Assembly (NCBI RefSeq): GCF_902150045.1
Contig: NZ_CABFVU010000001.1
Coordinates: 3,286,001 to 3,350,000 of the forward strand
Reading direction: 5' to 3'
Length of the DNA: 64,000 nt
DNA from: Chitinophaga polysaccharea
GTDB lineage: Bacteria; Bacteroidota; Bacteroidia; Chitinophagales; Chitinophagaceae
The notes under the pieces were generated by a model. The model ran no database searches, was not told the DNA's origin, and worked only from the letters and a program-made list of their open reading frames with translations. This document shows, piece by piece, positions 8,856 to 17,578 of this stretch. The position numbers were made by a program, and so were the translations under genes. Within the stretch, counting starts at the first letter, position 1, and the number at the start of each line of letters is the position of its first letter.

Positions 8856-10862
8856 TTATAAATTATTATTAAGAAAATCATCGGTACGGTCTATACCGAA
8901 ACTCATAAATACCCCAATGAAATAACCACGTGTAGCCGGCAACGTTATAGGCTCCCTGAATTGCCCGTTTGCGCTGTATTGATAGCTGAACACCTGTTTG
9001 GTGCCAAAGAGATTGTTAACTCCCATGGCAAACCCCGAGAAATCTTTCCACTTGCGGTTTTTGAAAAAAGAGCAGAGGTAAGCTATATGCAGGTTGGCAA
9101 TGTTGTAGGCTTTGGTGGTGCCCTGATCGCTAATGCTGCCTGCATGGATATTGTAGTAGGGGCGGCCTGTTGCCAGCGCCCAGGAAACATTTACGCTGGT
9201 GCTGATATCACGGAAAAACTTTTTGATAGCCACCGTGGTAGTGTGAGGCGCCGTAAACGAAGGCCGGAGCGCGTAGGGATAATCAAGAAAATCACGTTTG
9301 GTGTTCAGGTAGGTATATGTTATCCAATAGTCAAGGTCCCTGATACTTTTTTTATCCCGCCAGAAAAGCTCGAGTCCCTGCGCATAGCCGTTTCCGTTAT
9401 TGCTTAATGCCGGTACGGTTTTTACCAGAGTATGATATTTTTTATAGTACAGCTCCGCCCGGAAGAAACGGTTGTTCGCCTTTTTTGTATAGTTCAGTAC
9501 ATAGTGGGTAGCGCTGGAAAAATCAAGATTACGTTGCTGGTATAGAAATTCATTGCCTGGTTCCTGGTAAAAGATACCATAGGCCAGGTTGAACTGGCTG
9601 GCATCCGGCAGGCGGTAGGCAAGACTTATCCTGGGCGCTGCCACCAGTTTGCGCAGCACGGATGAATACTCTACCCGCAGGCCGGCTTTGGCGGCAAGAT
9701 CAGGCGCCAGGTAAATGTCACCTTCCGCAAAGGCGGCGGAGAGGTGGTCTGTTAAGGCAAGGACGCTGTCGTTCGACCGGCCTTTGTCGCCCGTATAGAA
9801 ATGCTCCCCGCCAAAACGCAGTGCCTGTCCTTTGGAGAAAAAGCGCGTGAATACTACCCTTGCCTGCGCAAAGTTGGTATGAATATCCCTGCTGGCTGTT
9901 TTATAGGGGAGAGATGAAGAGGCGTTGTTGCCTTTGGCATCTGTGAGGCTGTTGGCCGTAGCTTCCCGGTTATAACTGTACACGGCGCCCAGTTCCATTT
10001 TCCAGTTATCGTCCAGGTAGCTCCTGAAGCTAAGGTTATTATAACTGTTCCAGCCACGTACATCATAGCCTGCATAAAGCGCAGCGCTGTCGATGTCCGG
10101 CTTGCGCATACCTACGTGGCTGTAGCTCCAGTTGCTGTATAGTTTGAGCATACCTGTTTTACCGGTGCGGATCCTGAAATTGAAGTTGCCATCGGAATAG
10201 GAAGGGCCTGCAAAATAATCCGGTACTTGTTTTACTATGCTGTTGTACAGCGACTGGTTGCTGTAATTCAGGTTCACGCCGTAGCTGCTTTTGTTATCCT
10301 TTGCCAGGTGTTGGAAACCTGCGCCCAGGTTGGAAGGAAATACGCTGAAGCTGGCGGATGTTTTTTCCGGCAGGTCTGTGCTTTCCATGATGAGTGCACT
10401 GCTCATGGCGGAGCCATATAACGCGGAGTAGCCGCCTGAACTAAAGAGGATACCTTTGAACAGGAAGGGATTGATCCGCGCATATTGCTGCACGCCGGGA
10501 ACGGCGGGATAGTTGGGTGTTTTCAGCAAAGTGCCGTCAATGAACTGGCGGGTTTCATCCCCGGTACCACCCCGTACAAAAAGCCCTGATTGTTCTCCTA
10601 TCTGCTGCGCTCCCGGGAGAGAACGCAGTGCCTGAGAAATATCTGCATTGCTGCCTGCCACGGTTACCGCATCAATAGGCGTTAGCGAAGCTCCTTTCGC
10701 GCGGTCGCTGGCTTCAAAGCTGCCAGCGCTTACCACTACCTCCTGCAGGGGGCGTTTACTTTTTATAGTAGTGTCCTGTTTGCTTTTTGCGGCAGTATCC
10801 TGTTTGCTTTGTGCATGCACAGCAAAAGGAAGCAGTATAATAAAAATGAGCCCTGTTTTCAT
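8856..10862 (-). CDS. TonB-dependent outer membrane receptor, plug plus barrel
   Basis: 668-residue receptor: signal peptide (cleaved after AVHA-Q), a short linker with a doubled SKQDT motif, a TonB-box-like segment LQEVVVSAG, a plug with LPGAQQIGEQSGLFVRGG and GYSALYGSAMSSA, then a barrel ending near the C-terminus. It lacks the N-terminal carboxypeptidase-like domain and any SusD partner, so it is a classic TonB receptor for a small ligand such as a chelate or cofactor rather than a glycan importer. It lies downstream of a LytS-type kinase and LytTR regulator in the same direction, which suggests that the pair controls its expression. Ligand unknown. Confidence 0.92.
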   Translation of the reverse strand: MKTGLIFIILLPFAVHAQSKQDTAAKSKQDTTIKSKRPLQEVVVSAGSFEASDRAKGASLTPIDAVTVAGSNADISQALRSLPGAQQIGEQSGLFVRGGTGDETRQFIDGTLLKTPNYPAVPGVQQYARINPFLFKGILFSSGGYSALYGSAMSSALIMESTDLPEKTSASFSVFPSNLGAGFQHLAKDNKSSYGVNLNYSNQSLYNSIVKQVPDYFAGPSYSDGNFNFRIRTGKTGMLKLYSNWSYSHVGMRKPDIDSAALYAGYDVRGWNSYNNLSFRSYLDDNWKMELGAVYSYNREATANSLTDAKGNNASSSLPYKTASRDIHTNFAQARVVFTRFFSKGQALRFGGEHFYTGDKGRSNDSVLALTDHLSAAFAEGDIYLAPDLAAKAGLRVEYSSVLRKLVAAPRISLAYRLPDASQFNLAYGIFYQEPGNEFLYQQRNLDFSSATHYVLNYTKKANNRFFRAELYYKKYHTLVKTVPALSNNGNGYAQGLELFWRDKKSIRDLDYWITYTYLNTKRDFLDYPYALRPSFTAPHTTTVAIKKFFRDISTSVNVSWALATGRPYYNIHAGSISDQGTTKAYNIANLHIAYLCSFFKNRKWKDFSGFAMGVNNLFGTKQVFSYQYSANGQFREPITLPATRGYFIGVFMSFGIDRTDDFLNNNL

Positions 10863-10882
10863 GACAGTTAGTATTATAACCG

Positions 10883-10890
10883 CAAAGCTA
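10883..10890 (-). promoter_or_regulatory. -7 box of the TonB receptor gene
   Basis: The minus strand reads TAGCTTTG, a full match to TAnnTTTG, 20 bases before the receptor ATG (10862) in the 97-base gap after the regulator gene. No good -33 TTTG is seen upstream. The same 8-mer GTAGCTTT recurs twice upstream of the kinase gene. Confidence 0.5.
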
Positions 10891-10959
10891 CCGGGATGTG
10901 CTACTGTAATTTTGGAGAGTAGACGGGATGGGAAAGTGTGGCGACAAAACAGGCACTCT

Positions 10960-11652
10960 TTATGATTGCAGCATCCTGTTTACATTCTCTTTATAGAATT
11001 CGCTTACAGGTATTTCAATGCTGCCTATGCATACCAGGTCGCGTTTTACGGCAGTGATCTTCTTTACCGCCACGAGATAGGATTTATGGGTACGGATAAA
11101 AGCGCCGGCGGGCAGTTTCTCTTCCATGACTTTCATGGTCATACGGGTAAGCACGGGCCTGGCATTGCCCGACAAATGTATTTTGATATAGTCTTTTAAT
11201 CCTTCTATATAATTAATATCCGCAGTATGGATCTTTACCTGGGTGTATTCCACGTGCACAAAAAAGGAATGGTCTTCCGCCGCTACCGGTTTCCGCAGGC
11301 GGAACAACTCACTGGCACGGTTACACGCTTTCAGGAATCGTTCAAAAGAGAAGGGTTTGAGCAGGTAATCCACTACCTGCAGGTTGAAGCCCTGGAGCGC
11401 ATACTCTTCATAGGCGGTAACAAGGATCACCAAAAGAGGCTGTTGCAGCGACTGCAGCAGTTGCAGGCCGTTCAGCCGGGGCATTTGTATATCCAGGAAA
11501 ATGAGGTCAATTTGTTCCTGCTGCAATACTTCCAGGGCTTCCATGGCATTGCGGCAGGTTTTTACCAGTTGAAGGAAAGGCACCTGCCGGATATTATCTT
11601 CCAGCAGCTCTCTTACCAGTTGTTCATCATCTATGGCTATGCAACGTATCAT
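10960..11652 (-). CDS. LytTR-family response regulator
   Basis: 230 residues: a receiver domain (residues 1-120, phospho-acceptor Asp54 in IFLDIQMPRL, acidic pocket Asp8-Asp9, Lys in LLKPF) and a C-terminal LytTR DNA-binding domain (about 130-230, with IEGLKDYIKIHL and RTHKSYLVAVKKI). It overlaps the 3' end of the LytS-type kinase gene by 4 bases, so the two are translationally coupled and form a two-component system. Likely target is the neighbouring TonB receptor gene and its own operon. LytTR proteins bind paired direct repeats; see the repeat at 12683. Confidence 0.94.
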   Translation of the reverse strand: MIRCIAIDDEQLVRELLEDNIRQVPFLQLVKTCRNAMEALEVLQQEQIDLIFLDIQMPRLNGLQLLQSLQQPLLVILVTAYEEYALQGFNLQVVDYLLKPFSFERFLKACNRASELFRLRKPVAAEDHSFFVHVEYTQVKIHTADINYIEGLKDYIKIHLSGNARPVLTRMTMKVMEEKLPAGAFIRTHKSYLVAVKKITAVKRDLVCIGSIEIPVSEFYKENVNRMLQS

Positions 11653-12671
11653 GTGAGTGTTAGCGTTAAGGTGATATGAAACAGTGGTGGCTCATCCCTG
11701 ATCAGCAGCTGGTGCCTGTTCGGGTAAAGCAGCTGTAGCCTTGTTTTAACATTCGCCAAACCAATGCCTGAATTTCCATCTTTGCTCGCATCCGGGTCAT
11801 TGTCGTATTCATTCATTACTTCAAAGATAAGCACATCATCTTTTACAGCCAGCCGTATATCAATAGCAGGATGTGGCGTATAGCCGGTACCGTGCTTAAA
11901 TGCGTTTTCTACAAAAGGGATCAGCAGCATAGGCTCTATTGTATAATTTCCTGCCGCTTCACTGCCGGCCATCTGTACTGTAACCGCCACTTCGCTGCCA
12001 AAGCGCAGCTGTTGCAAAGCAATATAGCTGTTGAGATAAAGGATCTCCTGCGATAGCAATACCTTCTTCCCCGTATCGTACAGCATATAACGCATCAGGT
12101 CGGAAAGCCGGATGAGCGCTGGCTCCAGCTGGTCTGATTTTTTCCTGGCAAGGGATACAAGATTGGTAAGCACGTTAAACAGGAAATGAGGGCTTACCTG
12201 TGAGCGCAGGAACTTCAGCTCAGAACTGAGCTGCTCCGCCTGTTGTTCTTTCTGCCGGCGCTCCGCACGCAGCATATCCGCCACGCGACAGTATATAAGG
12301 CTGATAAAGTAAATGCCCACCGACGGCCCGAATACAAATTTATACGCCGCTACATCATGCACTATACCGGGGAACCAGTGCGCCATAATGGTGTACTTTA
12401 ATGGGAACGAACATCCTATCAGTACAACTACCGCCGGAAAATAAAGCCACCAGTAACGCCTGTTCCATAACCGCGGATATAATACAAAGGCGTGGATATA
12501 AAAGATGGCCATATGGATGACGCCGGAAATAGTAAAGAACAGGCCGGGCAGGTTGCCTAAGCGGTACCCGCTGGATGCGTTGGACACTATGTAGGGCAAC
12601 AGCAGGACCATGCCCCATATAAGTATATGCAGCGCGATCGTGATTTTTTTTACGGAGATATTTTTTTCCAT
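11649..12671 (-). CDS. LytS-type sensor histidine kinase
   Basis: 340 residues: four hydrophobic membrane segments (roughly residues 10-30, 42-65, 73-95, 112-130), a short coiled linker, then the His_kinase domain with phospho-acceptor His162 in SPHFLFN and a GHKL ATPase domain with IPFVENAFKHG and a GIGLANVKTRL lid motif. This is the kinase class that pairs with LytTR regulators. It has no separate extracytoplasmic sensor domain, so it probably senses within the membrane. It is the first gene of a five-gene minus-strand unit reaching to 7927. Confidence 0.93.
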   Translation of the reverse strand: MEKNISVKKITIALHILIWGMVLLLPYIVSNASSGYRLGNLPGLFFTISGVIHMAIFYIHAFVLYPRLWNRRYWWLYFPAVVVLIGCSFPLKYTIMAHWFPGIVHDVAAYKFVFGPSVGIYFISLIYCRVADMLRAERRQKEQQAEQLSSELKFLRSQVSPHFLFNVLTNLVSLARKKSDQLEPALIRLSDLMRYMLYDTGKKVLLSQEILYLNSYIALQQLRFGSEVAVTVQMAGSEAAGNYTIEPMLLIPFVENAFKHGTGYTPHPAIDIRLAVKDDVLIFEVMNEYDNDPDASKDGNSGIGLANVKTRLQLLYPNRHQLLIRDEPPLFHITLTLTLT

Positions 12672-12682
12672 CAGCTGTATGG

Positions 12683-12710
12683 ATAAAGCTACTGATTTTT
12701 ATAAAGCTAC
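12683..12710 (-). promoter_or_regulatory. Direct repeat / tandem -7-like boxes upstream of the kinase-regulator operon
   Basis: ATAAAGCTAC occurs twice (12683-12692 and 12701-12710), 18 bases apart. On the minus strand each gives TAGCTTTA, 5 of 6 matches to TAnnTTTG, 12 and 30 bases before the kinase ATG. They may be alternative -7 boxes, or a direct-repeat binding site for the LytTR regulator. A third copy of the core lies before the TonB receptor gene. Confidence 0.4.
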
Positions 12711-12842
12711 CCGCATTAACGGCTCCCGGGTGCAGGAATAGACATCATCGGTAAATGTGCCGGCAACATCTGCATATGTTACGACAGGGAAGTATTTATT
12801 ATATTCAGGGAAAATACCATTACTATAGGCGGGTACAATGAT

Positions 12843-12850
12843 TAATTTTG
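12843..12850 (+). promoter_or_regulatory. -7 box of the fucosidase gene
   Basis: TAATTTTG matches TAnnTTTG fully and lies 30 bases before the ATG at 12880. It falls inside a longer possible reading frame that begins at 12838, which argues for the ATG at 12880 as the true start. No clear -33 element is visible. Confidence 0.5.
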
Positions 12851-12879
12851 AGGGATCATTACGATCTAAATTTCCTGTT

Positions 12880-14331
12880 ATGATTAAACGCAGTATCGGG
12901 ATGCTCTTATTGTTACTGAGCACCTCCCTGGTTTTTGCCCAGCAGTATGAAGCCAACTGGAACTCGCTCAACAAACGGGGCATCCCCTCGTGGTTCAGCA
13001 ACGCCAAGTTCGGCATCTTTATTCACTGGGGCGTGTATGCCGTACCTTCCTATGCCGTGGTAGGGCCCGGCGGCTATTCAGAATGGTACTGGTATAACCT
13101 GCGTGGAACCAAAGAAGGTTCCCATGATAAAGTGCAGGCCTTTCATGATAAGAATTATGGAAAAGGCACACCGTACGAGAATTTCGAAAGCCAGTTCACC
13201 GCTTCATTGTATGATCCGCAGCAGTGGGCGCAAGTGTTCCGCCGCTCGGGCGCTAAATACGTAGTACTTACTTCCAAGCACCATGAAGGCTACTGCCTGT
13301 GGGATAACAAGCAAGCCAACGAGTCCTGGGGCCACTCCTGGAACGCTGTTACGGGAACGCCTAAACGTGATCTGCTGGGCGACCTTACAGAAGCAGTGCG
13401 TAAAGAAGGTTTAAAAATGGGATATTACTATTCCCTGTATGAATGGTTTAACCCGCTTTGGCTTAAAGACAGGCAACGTTATGTAAAAGAAGTGATGACG
13501 CCGCAGTTCAAAGACCTGGTAACCCGATACAAACCTTCCGTTATATTTTCAGACGGGGAATGGGAGATGAGCGATACCGCCTGGCAAAGCCCTTCCTTAC
13601 TGGCCTGGCTGTTCAACGAATCGCCGGTAAAGAACGAAGTAGTGGTAGACGACCGCTGGGGCAGCAATACCCGCGGCAAAAACAACGGCGCTACCTATCT
13701 TACTTCTGAATACGGCAGCGGTATGCAGCCCGGGGTGATCTGGGAAGAAAGCCAGGGCATAGGGCAATCGTACGGCTATAACCGTATGGAAACTGCAGAC
13801 GACTATAAAAAGAGCAGCGACCTGGTACTGATGCTGGTAGACATTGTATCCAGGGGTGGCAACCTCCTGCTGGATATTGGTCCCACTGCCGATGGCCGCA
13901 TTCCCGTGATCATGCAGCAGAAACTGCTGGACATTGGCAAATGGCTGGAAGTAAACGGTGAAGCCATTTACGACTCCAAACCCTGGAAAGTAAGCCAGCA
14001 GTGGAGCGCAGGCAAACGCCCGGAAGCAAAGGAAGCCAGCTTTATGTCCGGCTATAACATTGCCAACCTCGTAAAGAAATCAGACCAGCATGCCAACGTG
14101 GAGTTATTCTTTACCCGGAAACCGGGCGCATTGTATTGCTTTGTACCAGGGTACAGGCAGCAGGTATTGATCCGCGACTATACACCGGCAAAAGGTGCAG
14201 TAGCCACCGTGCTGGGCAGCAGTAAAGCCATTAAATGGCAGCAGAAGGGGAAAGACTGCCTGGTGGACCTTTCGTCCCTGCGCCCCGGAGATGTGCCGGA
14301 TGGCTTGCTGGTGGTGAAAATGAAAGGATAA
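12880..14331 (+). CDS. Alpha-L-fucosidase, GH29
   Basis: Retaining exo-fucosidase that removes terminal alpha-linked L-fucose from glycans. From ATG 12880 the product has 483 residues and begins with a signal peptide (MIKRSIGMLLLLLSTSLVFAQ), so it acts in the periplasm or outside; the upstream ATG would bury this signal. Family marks: WFSNAKFGIFIHWG near the N-terminus, KHHEGYCLWD, and IFSDGEWE, whose Asp225 is the position of the GH29 nucleophile. A GNLLLDIGPTADG motif marks the end of the barrel, followed by a small beta-sandwich domain. It has its own promoter and terminator. A FucP-type transporter gene lies 22 kb away. Confidence 0.95.
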   Translation: MIKRSIGMLLLLLSTSLVFAQQYEANWNSLNKRGIPSWFSNAKFGIFIHWGVYAVPSYAVVGPGGYSEWYWYNLRGTKEGSHDKVQAFHDKNYGKGTPYENFESQFTASLYDPQQWAQVFRRSGAKYVVLTSKHHEGYCLWDNKQANESWGHSWNAVTGTPKRDLLGDLTEAVRKEGLKMGYYYSLYEWFNPLWLKDRQRYVKEVMTPQFKDLVTRYKPSVIFSDGEWEMSDTAWQSPSLLAWLFNESPVKNEVVVDDRWGSNTRGKNNGATYLTSEYGSGMQPGVIWEESQGIGQSYGYNRMETADDYKKSSDLVLMLVDIVSRGGNLLLDIGPTADGRIPVIMQQKLLDIGKWLEVNGEAIYDSKPWKVSQQWSAGKRPEAKEASFMSGYNIANLVKKSDQHANVELFFTRKPGALYCFVPGYRQQVLIRDYTPAKGAVATVLGSSKAIKWQQKGKDCLVDLSSLRPGDVPDGLLVVKMKG

Positions 14332-14350
14332 CATCAACCTTATATCATTT

Positions 14351-14388
14351 GCAGAGAGAAGGCATCCCGCCTTCTCTTTGCTATTTTT
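14351..14388 (+). terminator. Intrinsic terminator after the fucosidase gene
   Basis: GCAGAGAGAAGGC pairs with GCCTTCTCTTTGC (12 of 13) around ATCCC and is followed by TATTTTTA. It separates the fucosidase gene from the downstream PQQ-dehydrogenase unit. Confidence 0.85.
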
Positions 14389-14436
14389 ACCGTTACCGTA
14401 GTTTTCTTAAAAAAGAATTTTAAAAAGTATATTTTT

Positions 14437-14461
14437 AAAGGAACAGAAAACCAGTTCCTTT
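14437..14461 (+). promoter_or_regulatory. Leader hairpin directly before the PQQ dehydrogenase start
   Basis: AAAGGAAC and GTTCCTTT form a perfect 8-base stem with a 9-base loop, ending 3 bases before the ATG at 14465. The GGAAC half is the only purine-rich stretch near the start, so folding could limit ribosome access. There is no following T tract, so it does not look like a terminator. Confidence 0.4.
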
Positions 14462-14464
14462 CCG

Positions 14465-16606
14465 ATGTTTTCGAAATACAGCTACGGGTTGATAGTTTCC
14501 ACGTTATTACTATCCTGCACCGCAAAGAACACTGCCCACCGCAGCTGGCAGGTGTATGGCGGCAGTAAGGAAAATATCCACTACAGCGCCTTAACACAGC
14601 TGGACACCAGTAATGTGGCACAGCTGAAAATAGCCTGGGAGTACCACACCCGTGATTCGGCAGACCGTACACAGATCCAGGTAAACCCCATCATAGTGGG
14701 GGAGCGGCTTTACGGCGTTTCACCACAGCTGAAACTATTTGCCTTACATGCGGCTACCGGTAAGCCCTATTGGGTGTTTGACCCCGTAAAGGCCAGCGAT
14801 AAGAACACTTTCCAGTTCAACCCCTGCAGGGGCGTTACCTGGTATGAAGGAGATAATAAGGAACAATATATTTTCTATACCGCCGGCGGCCGGCTGTATT
14901 GTATTGATGCCCAAAACGGCCAGCCGGTTAAAGCCTTTGGCGATAGCGGTCACGTGGATCTTCACCGGGATATGGGCCGCAATATGGACCAGCTGGACAT
15001 CACTTCCACCACGCCGGGTATTATCTATAAAAACCTGCTCATCATCGGCACCCGCGTGGGAGAGGCAGCAGGCGCCGCTCCAGGCTATATCCGGGCTTAT
15101 GATGTACATAATGGCCGGCTGAAATGGATCTTTCATACCATTCCGCAACCTGGGGAAGATGGCTATGATTCCTGGAATGATAAAGATGCCTGGCAACATA
15201 CCGGCGGCGCCAACTCCTGGGCAGGATTCAGCTTGGATGAAGAAAAAGGTATCCTTTACGCCCCGGTAGGATCTGCTACAGATGATTTTTACGGGGGCAA
15301 ACGCCCCGGCAATAATCTTTTCGCCAATTGCGTGCTGGCACTGGATGCGGCCACCGGTAAAAGGATCTGGCACTTTCAAACGGTGCATCACGACCTGTGG
15401 GACAGGGACCTGCCAACGGCCCCGATGCTGGTAACTGTAAAGAAAGATGGCCGCAAAACGGAAGCCCTGGTGCAGGTGACCAAAACAGGATTTATTTTCC
15501 TGCTTGACCGGAAAACAGGCCAACCCCTGTACCCCGTAACGGAAACACCGGTGCCGGCAGATTCCGCGCTGCCCGGCGAATGGGTATCGCCCACACAGCC
15601 CGTGCCCACTTTCTTTCAACCGTTTGTGCGGCAATCGCTGCTGGAGAAGGACCTGAACACACTGGTACCGGACTCCTCCTATGCGGATATCCGCGCGCGG
15701 CTGGCCTCTTATAAAACCGGCCGCCTGTTCCTGCCGCCTTCCAAACAAGGCACGGTGATCTTTCCCGGCTTCGATGGCGGCGCAGAATGGGGAGGCCCTG
15801 CTGCTGACCCGGAAACGGGCATCCTGTATGTAAACGCCAGCGAAATGCCCTGGGTGCTCACCATGGTGGATACAAGGAACCAGCAGCCCCCAGCCACGGA
15901 AACACAGCTCCAGGCAGGGAAACGGTTGTACGCCGCCAATTGTATGTCGTGCCACGGCCCGGAGCGCAAAGGGGGCGGTAATTTCCCATCTCTCTTAAAT
16001 ATCCATACCAAATACACCGCTACCACTTTCACACAGCTGGTAAACACCGGCAGAAGGATGATGCCAGCTTTCAGGCAACTGGACAGCAGCGAGCAAAAAG
16101 CGCTGGCCGTTTTTGTACTGGACCTGAAAGCAAAACAACAGGATCCGTTTATTGCGCCACACAGGAACGTAGATGCATATACGAACTTACCTTATCATAC
16201 TACCGGCTATAATAAATTTTTAACGAAAGAAGGATACCCGGCTGTAATGCCGCCCTGGGGCACACTGAGCGCCATTGACCTCAACACGGGAAATCTGCTT
16301 TGGAAAGATACGCTGGGCGATTATCCCGAACTGAAGGCAAAAGGCATTCACAGCGGTACGGAAAATTACGGAGGGCCGGTAGTTACCGCCGGCGGCCTGC
16401 TGTTCATAGCCGCAACGGCCGACAGCAAATTCAGGGCGTTTAATAAAAGAACAGGGCAGCTGCTATGGGAAACTGATTTACCAGCCTGTGGTTTTGCCAC
16501 ACCAGCGGTATATGAAGTGGATGGAAAACAGTTTGTAGTGATTGCCTGCGGCGGTGGTAAACTGGGAAAGAAACCGGGAGATGCCTATCTCGCATTTTCA
16601 CTTTAA
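14465..16606 (+). CDS. PQQ-dependent dehydrogenase lipoprotein with internal cytochrome c domain
   Basis: Quinoprotein dehydrogenase, probably oxidising a sugar or alcohol in the periplasm and passing electrons to an attached haem. The 713-residue protein starts with a lipoprotein signal (lipobox LLLSC, Cys18). It has an eight-bladed-propeller type PQQ enzyme N-terminal region (WQVYGGSKENIHYSALTQLD, WDRDLPTAP), then a c-type cytochrome inserted before the last blades: Cys493-Met-Ser-Cys496-His497 with a methionine ligand candidate in GRRMMPAF, and returns to propeller repeats (WGTLSAIDLNTGNLLWKDTL). This architecture is known for membrane-type glucose/quinate dehydrogenase relatives with haem. 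The isomerase-like and esterase genes follow closely, suggesting one sugar-processing unit. Confidence 0.9.
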   Translation: MFSKYSYGLIVSTLLLSCTAKNTAHRSWQVYGGSKENIHYSALTQLDTSNVAQLKIAWEYHTRDSADRTQIQVNPIIVGERLYGVSPQLKLFALHAATGKPYWVFDPVKASDKNTFQFNPCRGVTWYEGDNKEQYIFYTAGGRLYCIDAQNGQPVKAFGDSGHVDLHRDMGRNMDQLDITSTTPGIIYKNLLIIGTRVGEAAGAAPGYIRAYDVHNGRLKWIFHTIPQPGEDGYDSWNDKDAWQHTGGANSWAGFSLDEEKGILYAPVGSATDDFYGGKRPGNNLFANCVLALDAATGKRIWHFQTVHHDLWDRDLPTAPMLVTVKKDGRKTEALVQVTKTGFIFLLDRKTGQPLYPVTETPVPADSALPGEWVSPTQPVPTFFQPFVRQSLLEKDLNTLVPDSSYADIRARLASYKTGRLFLPPSKQGTVIFPGFDGGAEWGGPAADPETGILYVNASEMPWVLTMVDTRNQQPPATETQLQAGKRLYAANCMSCHGPERKGGGNFPSLLNIHTKYTATTFTQLVNTGRRMMPAFRQLDSSEQKALAVFVLDLKAKQQDPFIAPHRNVDAYTNLPYHTTGYNKFLTKEGYPAVMPPWGTLSAIDLNTGNLLWKDTLGDYPELKAKGIHSGTENYGGPVVTAGGLLFIAATADSKFRAFNKRTGQLLWETDLPACGFATPAVYEVDGKQFVVIACGGGKLGKKPGDAYLAFSL

Positions 16607-16639
16607 TAGTATTTATTCAACGTTTAAAATCGCTTTGCT

Positions 16640-17554
16640 ATGAGTATTTCAAGAAGAAATTTCCTGCTGAAAGGCAGCCTCGCTATTGCCGGCGCTGCAT
16701 TATTGCCTGACCAGTTGCTGGCAGCCGCCGCACGCAAACCGGTGCTGGGCATACAACTGTATTCTATTCGTGACGACATGAAAAAGGATCCATCCGGAAC
16801 CCTGAAACAGTTGGCGGCAATGGGGTATAAAAATGTGGAGCACGCAGGGTACAGCCAACGGAAATTCTATGGTTACTCCGCCAAAGAGTTCAAAAAACTC
16901 CTGGACGATCTTGGGCTGCTGATGCCAAGCGGTCATACCGTAATGGGCAAACAACACTGGGATGCGGCAAAGAACGATTTTACCGATGAATGGAAATATA
17001 CCGTGGAAGATGCCGCTATTGTAGGGCAGCACTACGTGATCAGCCCTTGGCTGGATGAAAGTCTGCGTAAAAACTACGACGACTTCAAAGCCTATATGGA
17101 TGTATTCAACAAAAGCGGCGCGCTATGTAAAAAATCAGGGATGAAGTTTGGTTATCATAACCATGATTTTGAGTTCAGCCAGCAGCTGAATGGCAAAAAG
17201 ATCTTCGATCTCATTTTGCAGAATACGGATCCTTCCCTGGTAGCGCAGCAGCTGGATATAGGTAATATGTATCATGCAGGCGGTATTGCGCTGGATATCA
17301 TTAAGCAATACCCTGGCCGTTTTGAGCTGATGCATGTGAAAGATGAAATTAAAACAGACAAAGGTGAAATGGGTGGTAAGTATGAAAGTACCGTGTTAGG
17401 TAAAGGCATTATACCGGTGAAAGAAGTGATTGATCTCGGCAAAAAATCCGGGGGCACCAAACACTTTATTATTGAACAGGAGTCCTACCAGGGACAGGCG
17501 CCACTGGATGCAGTTCGCGACGACCTGGCCGTGATGAAGAAGTGGGGATACTAA
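16640..17554 (+). CDS. Sugar phosphate isomerase/epimerase-like TIM-barrel protein with Tat signal
   Basis: 304 residues of the xylose-isomerase-like TIM barrel superfamily (AP endonuclease 2 family). A twin-arginine signal is clear: SRRNFLLKG followed by a hydrophobic stretch and cleavage near LLAAAA. The barrel shows GIQLYSIRDDM at strand 1, YHNHDFEF, QLDIGNMYHAG, HVKDE and IIEQESYQG, which supply the metal-binding Glu, Asp and His residues of the family. Export by Tat suggests the protein folds with its metal before leaving the cytoplasm. It sits 33 bases after the PQQ dehydrogenase and 24 before the SGNH hydrolase. Precise substrate unknown. Confidence 0.9.
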   Translation: MSISRRNFLLKGSLAIAGAALLPDQLLAAAARKPVLGIQLYSIRDDMKKDPSGTLKQLAAMGYKNVEHAGYSQRKFYGYSAKEFKKLLDDLGLLMPSGHTVMGKQHWDAAKNDFTDEWKYTVEDAAIVGQHYVISPWLDESLRKNYDDFKAYMDVFNKSGALCKKSGMKFGYHNHDFEFSQQLNGKKIFDLILQNTDPSLVAQQLDIGNMYHAGGIALDIIKQYPGRFELMHVKDEIKTDKGEMGGKYESTVLGKGIIPVKEVIDLGKKSGGTKHFIIEQESYQGQAPLDAVRDDLAVMKKWGY

Positions 17555-17578
17555 ATTTTACAGTACAACGATAATGTT

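Noticed and set aside
12838-12879. Earlier start for the fucosidase gene
   Set aside because: It overlaps a full -7 promoter box at 12843-12850 and would bury the signal peptide.
14744-15955. Open frame of 403 codons on the minus strand
   Set aside because: It lies fully inside the PQQ dehydrogenase gene on the opposite strand; composition is Cys/His/Gly-rich, as expected of a shadow frame.
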